From an uncultured Pelagibacteraceae bacterium (GTDB lineage: Bacteria > Pseudomonadota > Alphaproteobacteria > Pelagibacterales > Pelagibacteraceae): a stretch of DNA of 64,000 bases. The notes below the pieces were generated by a model. The model saw only the letters and a list, made by a program, of their open reading frames with translations. It had not been told where the DNA came from and ran no database searches. The position numbers were made by a program, and so were the translations under genes. Shown here piece after piece: positions 8,126 through 15,839 of this stretch. Numbering within the stretch: position 1 is the first letter of the stretch; each line of letters starts with the position of its first letter. The DNA lies in contig CACEKA010000002.1 of the NCBI GenBank assembly GCA_902560015.1, positions 50,262-114,261 of the forward strand, in the 5' to 3' direction.

Positions 8126-8819
8126 TTAATTCTCCAATCAAATATGCGATTGTACCACCCACCAATCCGCCTAATAAAATTGACCACTCTGGTGTTAAAA
8201 AATAAAAAATTGGTCCTAATAATAACCCAAGTATAACTGATAAGGAAACCTGTATAGTTTTAGAAGCCCCAACCATCATACATAAAAAATAAATAGGATT
8301 TAAAATTGCTAATCCCATCATCAAATCTTTATTTAAATATTCTGAAGAAAAAAAACCAATAAAAGTTCCAATTACCGCAATACTCCAGGTTGCAGTGCCA
8401 ATACCAATCCAATAATCAATACGTTGTTCTTTAGGTATTGATTTGTAATTACTTTTCATGATTAACCACGCAGAAACAGCAATGAAATGACATGAAAAAT
8501 AATATTTCCATTTTGGTTGACTTTCATGCATCATCAAAGGAAATAGTGATACTGCCATTGGATAAAGTCGGGCATTAACAAACCAAACAGCTAAAAAAAT
8601 ATTTAGCAAAGAAGCACCAACTAACAATGACTCTGCCATTACCAAAGAACCTGGCAAGGCGTAAGTTAACATGGTTGAGAAAACACTTTCTTGAATATTA
8701 AATCCTAAATTTTTAAGTAAAGCTCCAATAGCAATAAAACAGCATCCTAATGCTATAGCTGGGCTATCGTGTTTTAGTATAGATTTATAACCTTTAAGAA
8801 AAAATTCTTTGTTTATCAT
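8115..8819 (-). CDS. azlC: AzlC-type large subunit of branched-chain amino acid exporter
   Basis: A 234-residue membrane protein of the AzlC family, with the typical N-terminal block LGCCFIAIGALLKNLGF and the segment VNARLYPMAVSLFP, where family members read NxRh(x)xM. I use ATG at 8819, which overlaps the TGA of the preceding livF gene by one base (TGATG); a TTG three bases earlier is also open. The coupling to a liv importer is notable because AzlCD exports the class of substrate that liv systems import. It forms a complex with AzlD encoded directly downstream. Confidence 0.87.
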   Translation of the reverse strand: MINKEFFLKGYKSILKHDSPAIALGCCFIAIGALLKNLGFNIQESVFSTMLTYALPGSLVMAESLLVGASLLNIFLAVWFVNARLYPMAVSLFPLMMHESQPKWKYYFSCHFIAVSAWLIMKSNYKSIPKEQRIDYWIGIGTATWSIAVIGTFIGFFSSEYLNKDLMMGLAILNPIYFLCMMVGASKTIQVSLSVILGLLLGPIFYFLTPEWSILLGGLVGGTIAYLIGELNVS

Positions 8820-9604
8820 CAACCACCAAGAAATAGTCTACCTACGTCTGGATTTTCTAATAAATCATTTCCTTTTCCAGCAATTGCAGTTTGTCCTGAT
8901 ACTAAAACATAACCAATGTCAGCAAACTCCAGACCTTTCTTTGCATTTTGCTCAACAAGTATTATTGTTTTTTTTTCATTTTGTTGAAGATCTCTTAAAA
9001 TTTCAAAAACCATATCTATATATCTTGGCTCCAATCCAATTGAAGGTTCATCTACCAATAATACTGATGGTTTCATAACAAGAGCTCTAGATATTTCTAG
9101 CAATCTTCTTTCTCCACCAGATAAAACTTTGGCTGGTTGATTTCGTCTATTTCTAAGTCTCTCATATTTTTCAAATATTCTTTCAGCTTCCTGATAAGAC
9201 TCATCCGTTTTTTCTTTAATATATCCGCCCATCAATAAATTTTCTTCAACAGTCATATCGGGAAATACAGAATTGTCTTGAAGTATATAAGCTATACCGA
9301 CTGACTTTAATTTTTCAGCAGGAGTAAGATTCGTAATCTCTTTTCCTTCTATTTCAATCTGACCAGAAAATATGTTAGTAAATCCATATATAGAATGAAG
9401 TATTGTAGATTTTCCTGCACCATTAGGTCCAATTAAACATAATGATTGGGCTTTATTTACAAACAAATCAAAGTTATGAAGAATTTCCATCTTTCCATAA
9501 CCAGCATTTAAATTTTTAATTGTTAAATGAATTTCATTTGGAGATAATTTTTTTAAGTCATCTGCTGTTGGAGCTTTTCCTAATACTTCATATTGGTTTG
9601 ACAT
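8819..9604 (-). CDS. livF: ABC transporter ATPase (LivF family), first set
   Basis: A 261-residue nucleotide-binding subunit with Walker A GPNGAGKST, signature LSGGERRLLEISR, Walker B VLLVDEPSIGLEP and VEQNAKKG. It carries about 25 extra N-terminal residues (from MSNQYEVLGKAPTADD) before the usual LivF start at the ITIKNLNAGYG-like block. It shares one base with livG upstream and overlaps azlC downstream by one base, so it is part of the livK-H-M-G-F-azlC-azlD run. Confidence 0.92.
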   Translation of the reverse strand: MSNQYEVLGKAPTADDLKKLSPNEIHLTIKNLNAGYGKMEILHNFDLFVNKAQSLCLIGPNGAGKSTILHSIYGFTNIFSGQIEIEGKEITNLTPAEKLKSVGIAYILQDNSVFPDMTVEENLLMGGYIKEKTDESYQEAERIFEKYERLRNRRNQPAKVLSGGERRLLEISRALVMKPSVLLVDEPSIGLEPRYIDMVFEILRDLQQNEKKTIILVEQNAKKGLEFADIGYVLVSGQTAIAGKGNDLLENPDVGRLFLGG

Positions 9605-10344
9605 TATTGAGCTCCTAAATACGCATCTATAACACGTTTGTCATTTTTAATTTCATCAGGAGACCCATTTGCTAGCATCTTTCCATGAGCTAGACAGAAA
9701 ATATCTTCAGCTAATTGCATAATTACTCTCATATTATGTTCAATTACTAAAAGGGTAATTCCAAAATCCTTATTTACTTTAATTAACCTATCAATAATTC
9801 CGTTTATCAATGTTGGATTAATGCCAGCAGTAGGCTCATCTAATAATAGCATTTCAGGCTCATTCATTAATGCCATTGCAAGTTCTAATAACTTTTGTTG
9901 ACCAAAGGAAAGATCTCCTGCTCTAAGCTTTCTTTTATGGTACAAGCCTACAAAATTGAGTAAATTTTCAGCTTTATCTGTTAGTTCTTGTGGAATTTTT
10001 GAAAAAATTTTCATTAAATTTGCGTCACTACCTTTGTGGCTAATAAGCATATTTTCAATGCAGTTTAGCTTTCCATAAATCCTTGTTTGTTGAAATGTTC
10101 TTAATAAACCTAATTTTGCAATAACTGGTACTGGCAATTCTGAAACTTCTTTACCATTAAATTTTATTGATCCCTGGTCGATTGGATAGGTTCCAACTAT
10201 TGAATTAAATAAAGTTGTTTTTCCAGATCCATTAGGACCAATTAATCCAACTATTTTTCCTTTTTCAACGTTCATAGATATATCTACATTGGCTTTAACA
10301 CCGCCAAATGATTTACTTACATTACTAACCTCTAAAATACTCAT
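9604..10344 (-). CDS. livG: ABC transporter ATPase (LivG family), first set
   Basis: A 246-residue nucleotide-binding subunit with Walker A GPNGSGKTT, signature LSFGQQKLLELA, Walker B MLLLDEPTAGINP and switch histidine in VIEHNMRV. The F in LSFGQ is common in LivG. It overlaps livM by four bases and shares one base with livF. With livF it energises the importer whose binding protein is encoded at 12347-13582. Confidence 0.93.
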   Translation of the reverse strand: MSILEVSNVSKSFGGVKANVDISMNVEKGKIVGLIGPNGSGKTTLFNSIVGTYPIDQGSIKFNGKEVSELPVPVIAKLGLLRTFQQTRIYGKLNCIENMLISHKGSDANLMKIFSKIPQELTDKAENLLNFVGLYHKRKLRAGDLSFGQQKLLELAMALMNEPEMLLLDEPTAGINPTLINGIIDRLIKVNKDFGITLLVIEHNMRVIMQLAEDIFCLAHGKMLANGSPDEIKNDKRVIDAYLGAQ

Positions 10345-11390
10345 TTAAGTTCTACCTGTGCTTTACGATCTTTTTCATCTACTACTTCACCAAATCTATC
10401 TGGATATTTTTCTCTTAACCATCCCATGATTCCTTCTGGGAAATAGATTACAATTACAACAATCAAAACTCCTAAAGCAACATATTGCCATCCCAAGAAG
10501 AAAGTCCAAAAGCCTTCTTTGAATATATGAAAGACAGTTGCGCCAATAATTGGGCCCCAAAGTGTTCCTTTACCTCCAAGTATTGCCATCAATACCATGA
10601 ATACTCCCATTTCTCTTCCATCAAATGCAACATCTGTAGAATCAATATATCCAACTAATCCACCCATAATTCCACCAGCCAAACCGCAAAAGAAAGCTGA
10701 GATCATCCAACCTATAATTTTGTATTTCATTGTTTCAATACCCATTGCTTCAGCTTTATCTTCGTTATCTCTAATAGCGTTAAGTATTAATTTAAATCTT
10801 GTAGGATATATTGAGCGTACAGCAATGAATGTGAATACCAATGTAAAGAAGCTTAAGAAATAAAAAAATTCACCTCTAGAGTCCAAACTTCCAACATCAG
10901 GAAATGGTGGTGTAGTGAAACCTTGTCCAGCTCCAATGATTTCAATTCCTCCAGAAATTTCACCTGCTGCAACACCTAATCCTAATGTACAGATTGCAAA
11001 ATAATGTCCTCTAAGTCCTAAAATAGAGTACCCAATTACACCTGCCACAATAGTTGGTACAACTGCAGCTACTAATAACCCAACAGCCATTCCTTGAAAA
11101 AATTGTGTAGGAGTATGTACAAATGTTTTCTCACCACCACTTTCAGTCCACTCAGCTAGTGGGAAAAACATTCCGACTTGAACAGATGCACATAAATACA
11201 TACCAAGACCATAAAAGAGAATATTTCCAAATGAATTATAACCCATTTCACCACCTTGAATATTCCAGGTAGTAGCAAGAACTATCAATACACATAATAT
11301 TGATAACTGAACTTTAAAAGCTGGAAATATAAACGGGGCGGCTATACCAAAAATTAAAATTCCAATATATAAAATTAAATTATCTTTCAT
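10341..11390 (-). CDS. livM: Branched-chain amino acid-type ABC permease (LivM family), first set
   Basis: A 349-residue inner-membrane permease of normal LivM length. The family motif LNAIRDNEDKAEAMGIET is visible around residue 205, together with GGKGTLWGPIIGA near residue 275. A hydrophilic, acidic-basic C-terminal tail (EKYPDRFGEVVDEKDRK) lies in the cytoplasm. Its start abuts the livH stop and it overlaps livG by four bases, so all four subunits are co-translated. Confidence 0.93.
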   Translation of the reverse strand: MKDNLILYIGILIFGIAAPFIFPAFKVQLSILCVLIVLATTWNIQGGEMGYNSFGNILFYGLGMYLCASVQVGMFFPLAEWTESGGEKTFVHTPTQFFQGMAVGLLVAAVVPTIVAGVIGYSILGLRGHYFAICTLGLGVAAGEISGGIEIIGAGQGFTTPPFPDVGSLDSRGEFFYFLSFFTLVFTFIAVRSIYPTRFKLILNAIRDNEDKAEAMGIETMKYKIIGWMISAFFCGLAGGIMGGLVGYIDSTDVAFDGREMGVFMVLMAILGGKGTLWGPIIGATVFHIFKEGFWTFFLGWQYVALGVLIVVIVIYFPEGIMGWLREKYPDRFGEVVDEKDRKAQVELK

Positions 11391-12283
11391 TATTTTAAGT
11401 ATTCTCTTTTTCTCGAAAGTTTAAATCTTCTATAAACAAGTATTAAAACTAGAAGCAAAAATACTGATCCTATTCTAAATTCTGTTCCTAAAATATAATC
11501 AGCAAATTCTTCAAATACTCCTAATCCCATTCCAGACATTGCAACACCTGGTAAATTTCCTAATCCAGCAACAATTACAATCATAAATGATCTTATTGTG
11601 TAAGGTAAGCCCATATAGGGATGGATAGTAAATGTTATAGATATTAATGCACCAGCAACACCGCAAAGGGCTGCATTAATACCGAACGTTGCAGCATAAA
11701 CTTTTTCTGTATCTACACCTAAAATCTTCGCTGCTCTTGCGTTTTGTGCTGTAGCTCTAATTGCGCGACCAAGCTTAGATTTTTTCATATAAATCACTAA
11801 ACAAATTGCAAATAAAATACTTATAAAGGCTGAAAATATTTTGGAATTCGGCAATACAACATTATTATTAAATAACATAGTTGTTCCATAATCTGAATTT
11901 GCAAGAACAACATCAGCTCCAAATGCAAAGTTCATTAATTGCATGAAAAGAATACTTATTCCAAAAGTCGCTAAAATAGAGATAAATAAATCTCTATCTA
12001 CTACTTTATTAATTACGAGTTTGTAAATTGCTATACCAACAAAATACATTATTACTGGGGCAACGATTACTCCCCAAGCTGGATGAATTCCATATAGATA
12101 CATGAAGTAAGCAATGTATCCACCTAATATAACAAGATCTCCTTGGGCAATATTAATTATATTCATTACTCCCCATTGAAGTGCCATACCATAGGCAATC
12201 AATGCAAATAAAATACCAAGTAGAACTCCATCCAGGCACGCTTGGACAGAGATCATTGGATATTGGAATACCATGAAATCCAT
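11390..12283 (-). CDS. livH: Branched-chain amino acid-type ABC permease (LivH family), first set
   Basis: A 297-residue inner-membrane permease. The stretches MALQWGVMNIINIAQGD and AAKILGVDTEKVYAATF are classic LivH motifs, and a glycine-rich AGLGNLPGVAMSGMG helix follows. An AAGG ribosome-binding site lies about 8 bases before the ATG. The gene is separated from livK by a strong hairpin (12301-12334), so the permease/ATPase genes are probably transcribed by read-through at a lower level than the binding protein. Confidence 0.93.
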   Translation of the reverse strand: MDFMVFQYPMISVQACLDGVLLGILFALIAYGMALQWGVMNIINIAQGDLVILGGYIAYFMYLYGIHPAWGVIVAPVIMYFVGIAIYKLVINKVVDRDLFISILATFGISILFMQLMNFAFGADVVLANSDYGTTMLFNNNVVLPNSKIFSAFISILFAICLVIYMKKSKLGRAIRATAQNARAAKILGVDTEKVYAATFGINAALCGVAGALISITFTIHPYMGLPYTIRSFMIVIVAGLGNLPGVAMSGMGLGVFEEFADYILGTEFRIGSVFLLLVLILVYRRFKLSRKREYLK

Positions 12284-12292
12284 AATGAACCT

Positions 12293-12334
12293 TTTAAAAA
12301 AATACCCCCTATATATAATATATTAGGGGGTATT
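12293..12334 (-). terminator. Partial terminator/attenuator between livK and livH
   Basis: On the minus strand an 11-bp perfect stem (AATACCCCCTA / TAGGGGGTATT, + coordinates 12301-12311 and 12324-12334) with a 12-base AT loop is followed by TTTTTAAAA. It lies 12 bases after the livK stop and ends 10 bases before livH. Such a hairpin both protects the binding-protein mRNA and lowers downstream expression, giving an excess of binding protein over permease. Confidence 0.82.
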
Positions 12335-12346
12335 TATAGATTTGTT

Positions 12347-13582
12347 TTATCTCTTAGACCAAGAAGGAATTGGGTGGATTAATTCAGCTGAAGCCCATTT
12401 TGTAGGAGCTACAACTTTATTTTCACACTTATCTCCATCACACATCACTTGGAATAACACCATTGGTTTGTCAACATTCTGTCCACCTTCTGCAAATTTT
12501 ATGTTTCCATAAAATGTCTGCATATTAGTGTCAGCAAGTGCATCTCTTACTTTAACTTTGTCAAAAGAATTTGCTCTTTCAAATGCATCTTTGAAAACCA
12601 ATAAAGCTGCTGAAGACTCAGCTGCTTGATAAGGTGGTGCATATCCAAACTCTTTAGTAAAATCAGCATCATAAGTCATACCATCTTTAAAGAAGTTATC
12701 TTTGTAAGTTAGTGTTTTGTGCCACTGAGAAGCGCATAAAGCATATTGTGAGTTTTTACCATGTTGTTTTGATAATTTTGCAGCATCACAATGTGTCATT
12801 GCTAACATTGGAACATCTACTTTCATCTCAGATATTTGTCTGATAGCAGTTAGAGCACCTTTTGTATGACCTGAAACAACTAAAACATCTGGTTTCATTT
12901 GCTTCACTTTTACTAAAGTCGCAGCCATATCATTTAGCTCTTTTGGTAATTTATCATCTATTACTTTTTTAGATCCAGTTCTTTCGATTGCTTCCAAAAC
13001 ACCTAGTCTAACATCTTGTGAAAATGCGTCTTGTTCAAAAGCCATTGCAACTGTAACTGGTTTACCACCATTTTTTTCAACTGCTAAATCTATAGCAACA
13101 TCAAGATATAAGTTAGCTGGAGCTAATACAGCAAATAGATATTTGTACCCTTTTGTAAACAGAGATCTAGATGCACCATTTGCTTCTACCATTGGAACAC
13201 CATATTTTTCAGTTACTGGAGCAATCGCTTTAGTTAAACCAGAACTGTATGGACCAAGCATAAACTCAACACCATCTTGTGATATTAATCTTTCTGCAAG
13301 CTGTGCAGCTCTCTTAGGATTTGACTCATCATCGTAATAGATAATGTCAAACTTATAAGTCTTTCCTCCAACTTTAACACCGCCCATGCTGTTAATTCTG
13401 TCAACGGCCATGTTATAACCATTTTGAGTATGAACACCATTAGATGAGTATTTACCAGTTAGGGAAATCGCAGCACCCAAAATAATTTTGTCACCAACAA
13501 CTTTTGCAAATGATGCAACAGATGTTGAAAATAAAATTACTAATGCAGAAACAAAACTTAATATAATTTTATTTAACTTCAT
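12347..13582 (-). CDS. livK: Periplasmic branched-chain amino acid-type binding protein
   Basis: A 411-residue type I periplasmic binding protein. It has an N-terminal signal peptide (MKLNKIILSFVSALVILFST...SFA, cleavage near residue 26) and the family opening LGAAISLTGKYSSNGVHTQN, followed by FDIIYYDDESNPKRAAQLAERL and EFMLGPYSSGLTKAIAP, which line the ligand site in this family. It delivers substrate to LivHMGF encoded downstream. A strong ribosome-binding site AGAGGA lies 7 bases before ATG. It is the first gene of the minus-strand transport run, with its promoter expected in 13583-13672. The exact ligand (branched-chain or other amino acid) cannot be read. Confidence 0.92.
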   Translation of the reverse strand: MKLNKIILSFVSALVILFSTSVASFAKVVGDKIILGAAISLTGKYSSNGVHTQNGYNMAVDRINSMGGVKVGGKTYKFDIIYYDDESNPKRAAQLAERLISQDGVEFMLGPYSSGLTKAIAPVTEKYGVPMVEANGASRSLFTKGYKYLFAVLAPANLYLDVAIDLAVEKNGGKPVTVAMAFEQDAFSQDVRLGVLEAIERTGSKKVIDDKLPKELNDMAATLVKVKQMKPDVLVVSGHTKGALTAIRQISEMKVDVPMLAMTHCDAAKLSKQHGKNSQYALCASQWHKTLTYKDNFFKDGMTYDADFTKEFGYAPPYQAAESSAALLVFKDAFERANSFDKVKVRDALADTNMQTFYGNIKFAEGGQNVDKPMVLFQVMCDGDKCENKVVAPTKWASAELIHPIPSWSKR

Positions 13583-13637
13583 TTTATTTCCTCTTGTTAT
13601 TAATTAATTAATAATCAATTAAATAAAGAAATTGATC

Positions 13638-13656
13638 TTATTGCAAGTGGCAATAA
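13638..13656 (-). other. Hairpin between the LysE-type gene and livK
   Basis: A perfect 7-bp stem (TTATTGC / GCAATAA) with a five-base loop lies 16 bases past the end of the LysE-type gene and upstream of livK. It could be a weak terminator for the former, although only a mixed T-rich stretch follows. The 3' arm plus TTGCAA-17 bases-TTTAAT also looks like a possible promoter for livK. Either role is tentative. Confidence 0.35.
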
Positions 13657-13672
13657 AGACCATTTAGAGAAA

Positions 13673-14287
13673 CTAATATTGTTGAGTTACAACAATTATT
13701 CCAGCAATAATGACTAAAACACTCGCAGAAATTGTATTAATTGTTTTTGGATTTGAGGTAATCCATTTTATTAATTTCTGTGCTAGCATTGCATAGCCAA
13801 TTAAAGATAAAAAATCTAAAACAATATAAGTTGTAATTAAAATTAAAAATTGTGTTAATAAATTTGAGTTAAAATCAATAAACTGTGGGAACATAAAAGG
13901 AAAAAACATCCAAGCTTTAGGACTTGTTCCTGCAACTAAAAAACCATCTCTAAAAAAAGATAAGTTACTTTTTTTTATTTTTTGATCGTTTGAAATACTT
14001 TTTGGTCTAGATTTGTAAATATCATAAGCAAGATATAATATATAAAGTATTCCTATCCACTTAAATACATTTAGTAATGTAGAATTTTCTGAAAAAAAAG
14101 ATCCAATAACAAAAATCACTAAAGTTGCTTGAATCAAGTTTGCAGTTACATCGCCTAATGCTGACCAAACACATTTACTAACTCCATAATTCATTGAGTA
14201 AGAGATAATTACAATTCTTGGAGTTCCCGGTGTAATAAATAGAAAAATTATTATTTGAAGATAAAGTATAAAATCTAGGGGAAGCAT
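13673..14287 (-). CDS. LysE/RhtB family amino-acid exporter
   Basis: A 204-residue membrane protein with about six hydrophobic segments. The N-terminal block FLFITPGTPRIVIISYSMNYG corresponds to the LysE/RhtB signature (PGP-like turn followed by a long helix), and GFLVAGTSPKAWMFFPFMFPQF corresponds to the second conserved segment where family members read NPKA. Proteins of this family export lysine, threonine, homoserine or related compounds by proton exchange. The AAGGA ribosome-binding site lies 11 bases before the ATG, inside one arm of a perfect 10-bp inverted repeat (14294-14340), so translation may be controlled by that structure. It precedes livK on the same strand. Confidence 0.84.
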   Translation of the reverse strand: MLPLDFILYLQIIIFLFITPGTPRIVIISYSMNYGVSKCVWSALGDVTANLIQATLVIFVIGSFFSENSTLLNVFKWIGILYILYLAYDIYKSRPKSISNDQKIKKSNLSFFRDGFLVAGTSPKAWMFFPFMFPQFIDFNSNLLTQFLILITTYIVLDFLSLIGYAMLAQKLIKWITSNPKTINTISASVLVIIAGIIVVTQQY

Positions 14288-14293
14288 ATTGAA

Positions 14294-14340
14294 GATAGTC
14301 CTTAAAAACCGGGAGCTAAAGATGGCTAAGAAGGACTATC
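14294..14340 (-). promoter_or_regulatory. Structured leader sequestering the ribosome-binding site of the LysE-type gene
   Basis: In the minus-strand leader, GATAGTCCTT pairs perfectly with AAGGACTATC (10 bp, + coordinates 14294-14303 and 14331-14340). The enclosed 27 bases can form a smaller AGCC/AGCT hairpin with a CCCGG-containing internal loop. The 3' arm holds the AAGGA ribosome-binding site of the exporter gene, so folding would block initiation. This is the geometry of a translational riboswitch or other RNA switch, but I do not recognise a known class. Confidence 0.5.
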
Positions 14341-14369
14341 AGTTATTAATAATATCACTATCTAAATAA
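14322..14369 (+). CDS. Possible 15-residue peptide ahead of the DUF2805 gene
   Basis: ATG at 14322 opens a 15-codon frame encoding MAKKDYQLLIISLSK, ending TAA at 14367-14369. A GGGAG element lies about 7 bases before the ATG. It starts inside the loop of the inverted repeat described on the other strand. It may be a leader peptide for the gene at 14406 or a chance frame. Confidence 0.22.
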   Translation: MAKKDYQLLIISLSK

Positions 14370-14405
14370 AATGCATTAAACATTTTTTTCAAATATAAAG
14401 GATTT

Positions 14406-14702
14406 ATGAAAAAAAAAGGTCACACCCCAGTCACTAAAGTTAAAAATCCAGAGCCAGATTTAAATGACCCAAATTGGGTAATTTGGGCTGCTTGGGCAGA
14501 TCGGATCACATTTGAGGAAATAGAGGAAAAGACAGGAAAGACTGAGTCTGAAGTAATTAAGATTATGCGAAGATCAGTAAAGCCTTCATCTTTCAGACTA
14601 TGGAGAAAAAGAGTAAATCAAAAAAGTATTAAACATAGAAAAAAATTTGAATTCTCTAGAAAAGAAATAACTAGTAAAATTAAAAAGAATGATTATTTAT
14701 AA
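14406..14702 (+). CDS. DUF2805 / TIGR03643 family small basic protein
   Basis: A 98-residue protein. The block WAAWADRITFEEIEEKTGKTESEVIKIMRRSVKPSSFRLWRKRV covers the whole TIGR03643/DUF2805 family signature, with the invariant KPSSFRxWRKRV end. The first half looks like a helix-turn-helix (EEIEEKTGKTESEVIKIM), so nucleic-acid binding is plausible, but the function of the family is not established to my knowledge. An AAGGA ribosome-binding site lies five bases before ATG. It is followed three bases later by the glutaredoxin gene. Confidence 0.8.
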   Translation: MKKKGHTPVTKVKNPEPDLNDPNWVIWAAWADRITFEEIEEKTGKTESEVIKIMRRSVKPSSFRLWRKRVNQKSIKHRKKFEFSRKEITSKIKKNDYL

Positions 14703-14705
14703 GTC

Positions 14706-14960
14706 ATGAAATCAGTGACTATTTATACAGGCCCTCTTTGTAATTATTGTGATGCAGCTAAAAGATTATTAACTAGAAATAACATTGATTATAAAGAGAT
14801 TGATATCTCGACAGTTGATGGTGCAATGGACGAAATGATTAAAAAAGCAAATGGTAAAAGAACAATTCCTCAAATTTTCTTTAATGATCAACACATCGGT
14901 GGTTACGATGAAACCAGAGCTTTAGAAAAAGAAAATAAGTTACTAGATTTGCTTAAATAG
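14706..14960 (+). CDS. grxC: Glutaredoxin 3 (GrxC type)
   Basis: An 84-residue thioredoxin-fold protein of normal class I dithiol glutaredoxin length. The active site reads C12-N-Y-C15 (GPLCNYCDAAKRLL), a variant of the usual CPYC. The conserved cis-proline is in KRTIPQIFF and the glutathione-binding GGYDE follows. It reduces glutathione-mixed disulfides in the cytoplasm using glutathione. It lies three bases after the DUF2805 gene and converges on the secreted-protein gene with only six bases between stops. Confidence 0.94.
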   Translation: MKSVTIYTGPLCNYCDAAKRLLTRNNIDYKEIDISTVDGAMDEMIKKANGKRTIPQIFFNDQHIGGYDETRALEKENKLLDLLK

Positions 14961-14966
14961 AATAGT

Positions 14967-15839
14967 TTAATTTGCAGTCATGATTGCTTGGAAAGGGCCA
15001 CTACCAATAAATAATTTATTTCCTCCACTCTCAGAAAGATGCATTCCCTCTCCTACATTAAATTCCATAGTTATAGATGTAGTTTCTGCGGTAACAACGA
15101 CTGGATCTGCGAACGTAACTAAACCTTCTAACTTTTCAACTTCTCCAGTGTTTGCAGCTCTATGCTCATTGCTATCAACTAAGTATCCAAAAATATCTGC
15201 TGTGGTTCCATTGATATTAAGCGCTGTTCCTTTTGATAAAAAAGCGTCTGTTGGCGATCCAAATTGTGCTAAAGTTTCAACAAATTTTCCTGCAGTTATC
15301 GGAGTTGCACCACAAACAGAACTATTGGTGTGACTAGTAGCAGCTTTTGCATGTGTTCCTGAGCCAGCCTTTGTTGCACAAAAAACTCCAGTACCTCCAG
15401 TCATTCCTGTCATTGCTGCTGAAAGTTCTCCTGACCAAGTTATACCAAAAGTATTATCCATATAAGCATAGCCATGAGTATAAGTGCCATTTGGAGGTCT
15501 TGTATAAGTACCATCTAAAACTATGTCAGTTCCTTGAGTTACAGATGCAGTTGCTCCACTTGTACTATTAAAAACTTGACTACATGGAGTTAAATCTACT
15601 GTCGATGTTGTGGTAGGTTCAGTTGGAATACTTGTGCATAAATATAATTTATAGATAACTATTTCATAGAGATCAGGTTTTGAGTCACATCCTTCATTGA
15701 TAGAGTCATCAGCACCAGTTGTAGCTTTTTTTACAACATCAGAGGTAATTGAACAAGCTGCTTCAGATTGATTAGGATTAAATAACTCAAATATAAAAAA
15801 TATGGATAAAGCTAAAAATAAATATTTTATATGTTTCAT
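14967..15839 (-). CDS. Secreted six-cysteine protein of unknown function
   Basis: A 290-residue protein with a clear signal peptide (MKHIKYLFLALSIFFIFELF, cleavage near SEA-A at residue 27). The mature part has six cysteines, all in its first half (C29, C51, C68, C86, C154, C176), compatible with three disulfides, and is rich in Thr, Ser and Gly. Predicted beta-rich stretches alternate with short turns; I see no known domain. It starts immediately after the stop of the beta-barrel gene (TAA then ATG) with an AGGAGG ribosome-binding site six bases upstream, so it is surely co-transcribed and well translated. A surface or periplasmic partner of that barrel is a reasonable guess only. Confidence 0.75.
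   Translation of the reverse strand: MKHIKYLFLALSIFFIFELFNPNQSEAACSITSDVVKKATTGADDSINEGCDSKPDLYEIVIYKLYLCTSIPTEPTTTSTVDLTPCSQVFNSTSGATASVTQGTDIVLDGTYTRPPNGTYTHGYAYMDNTFGITWSGELSAAMTGMTGGTGVFCATKAGSGTHAKAATSHTNSSVCGATPITAGKFVETLAQFGSPTDAFLSKGTALNINGTTADIFGYLVDSNEHRAANTGEVEKLEGLVTFADPVVVTAETTSITMEFNVGEGMHLSESGGNKLFIGSGPFQAIMTAN

Noticed and set aside
15347..15571. Plus-strand 74-codon frame
   Set aside because: Antisense to the secreted six-cysteine gene; rich in Leu and His as expected from reading the complement.
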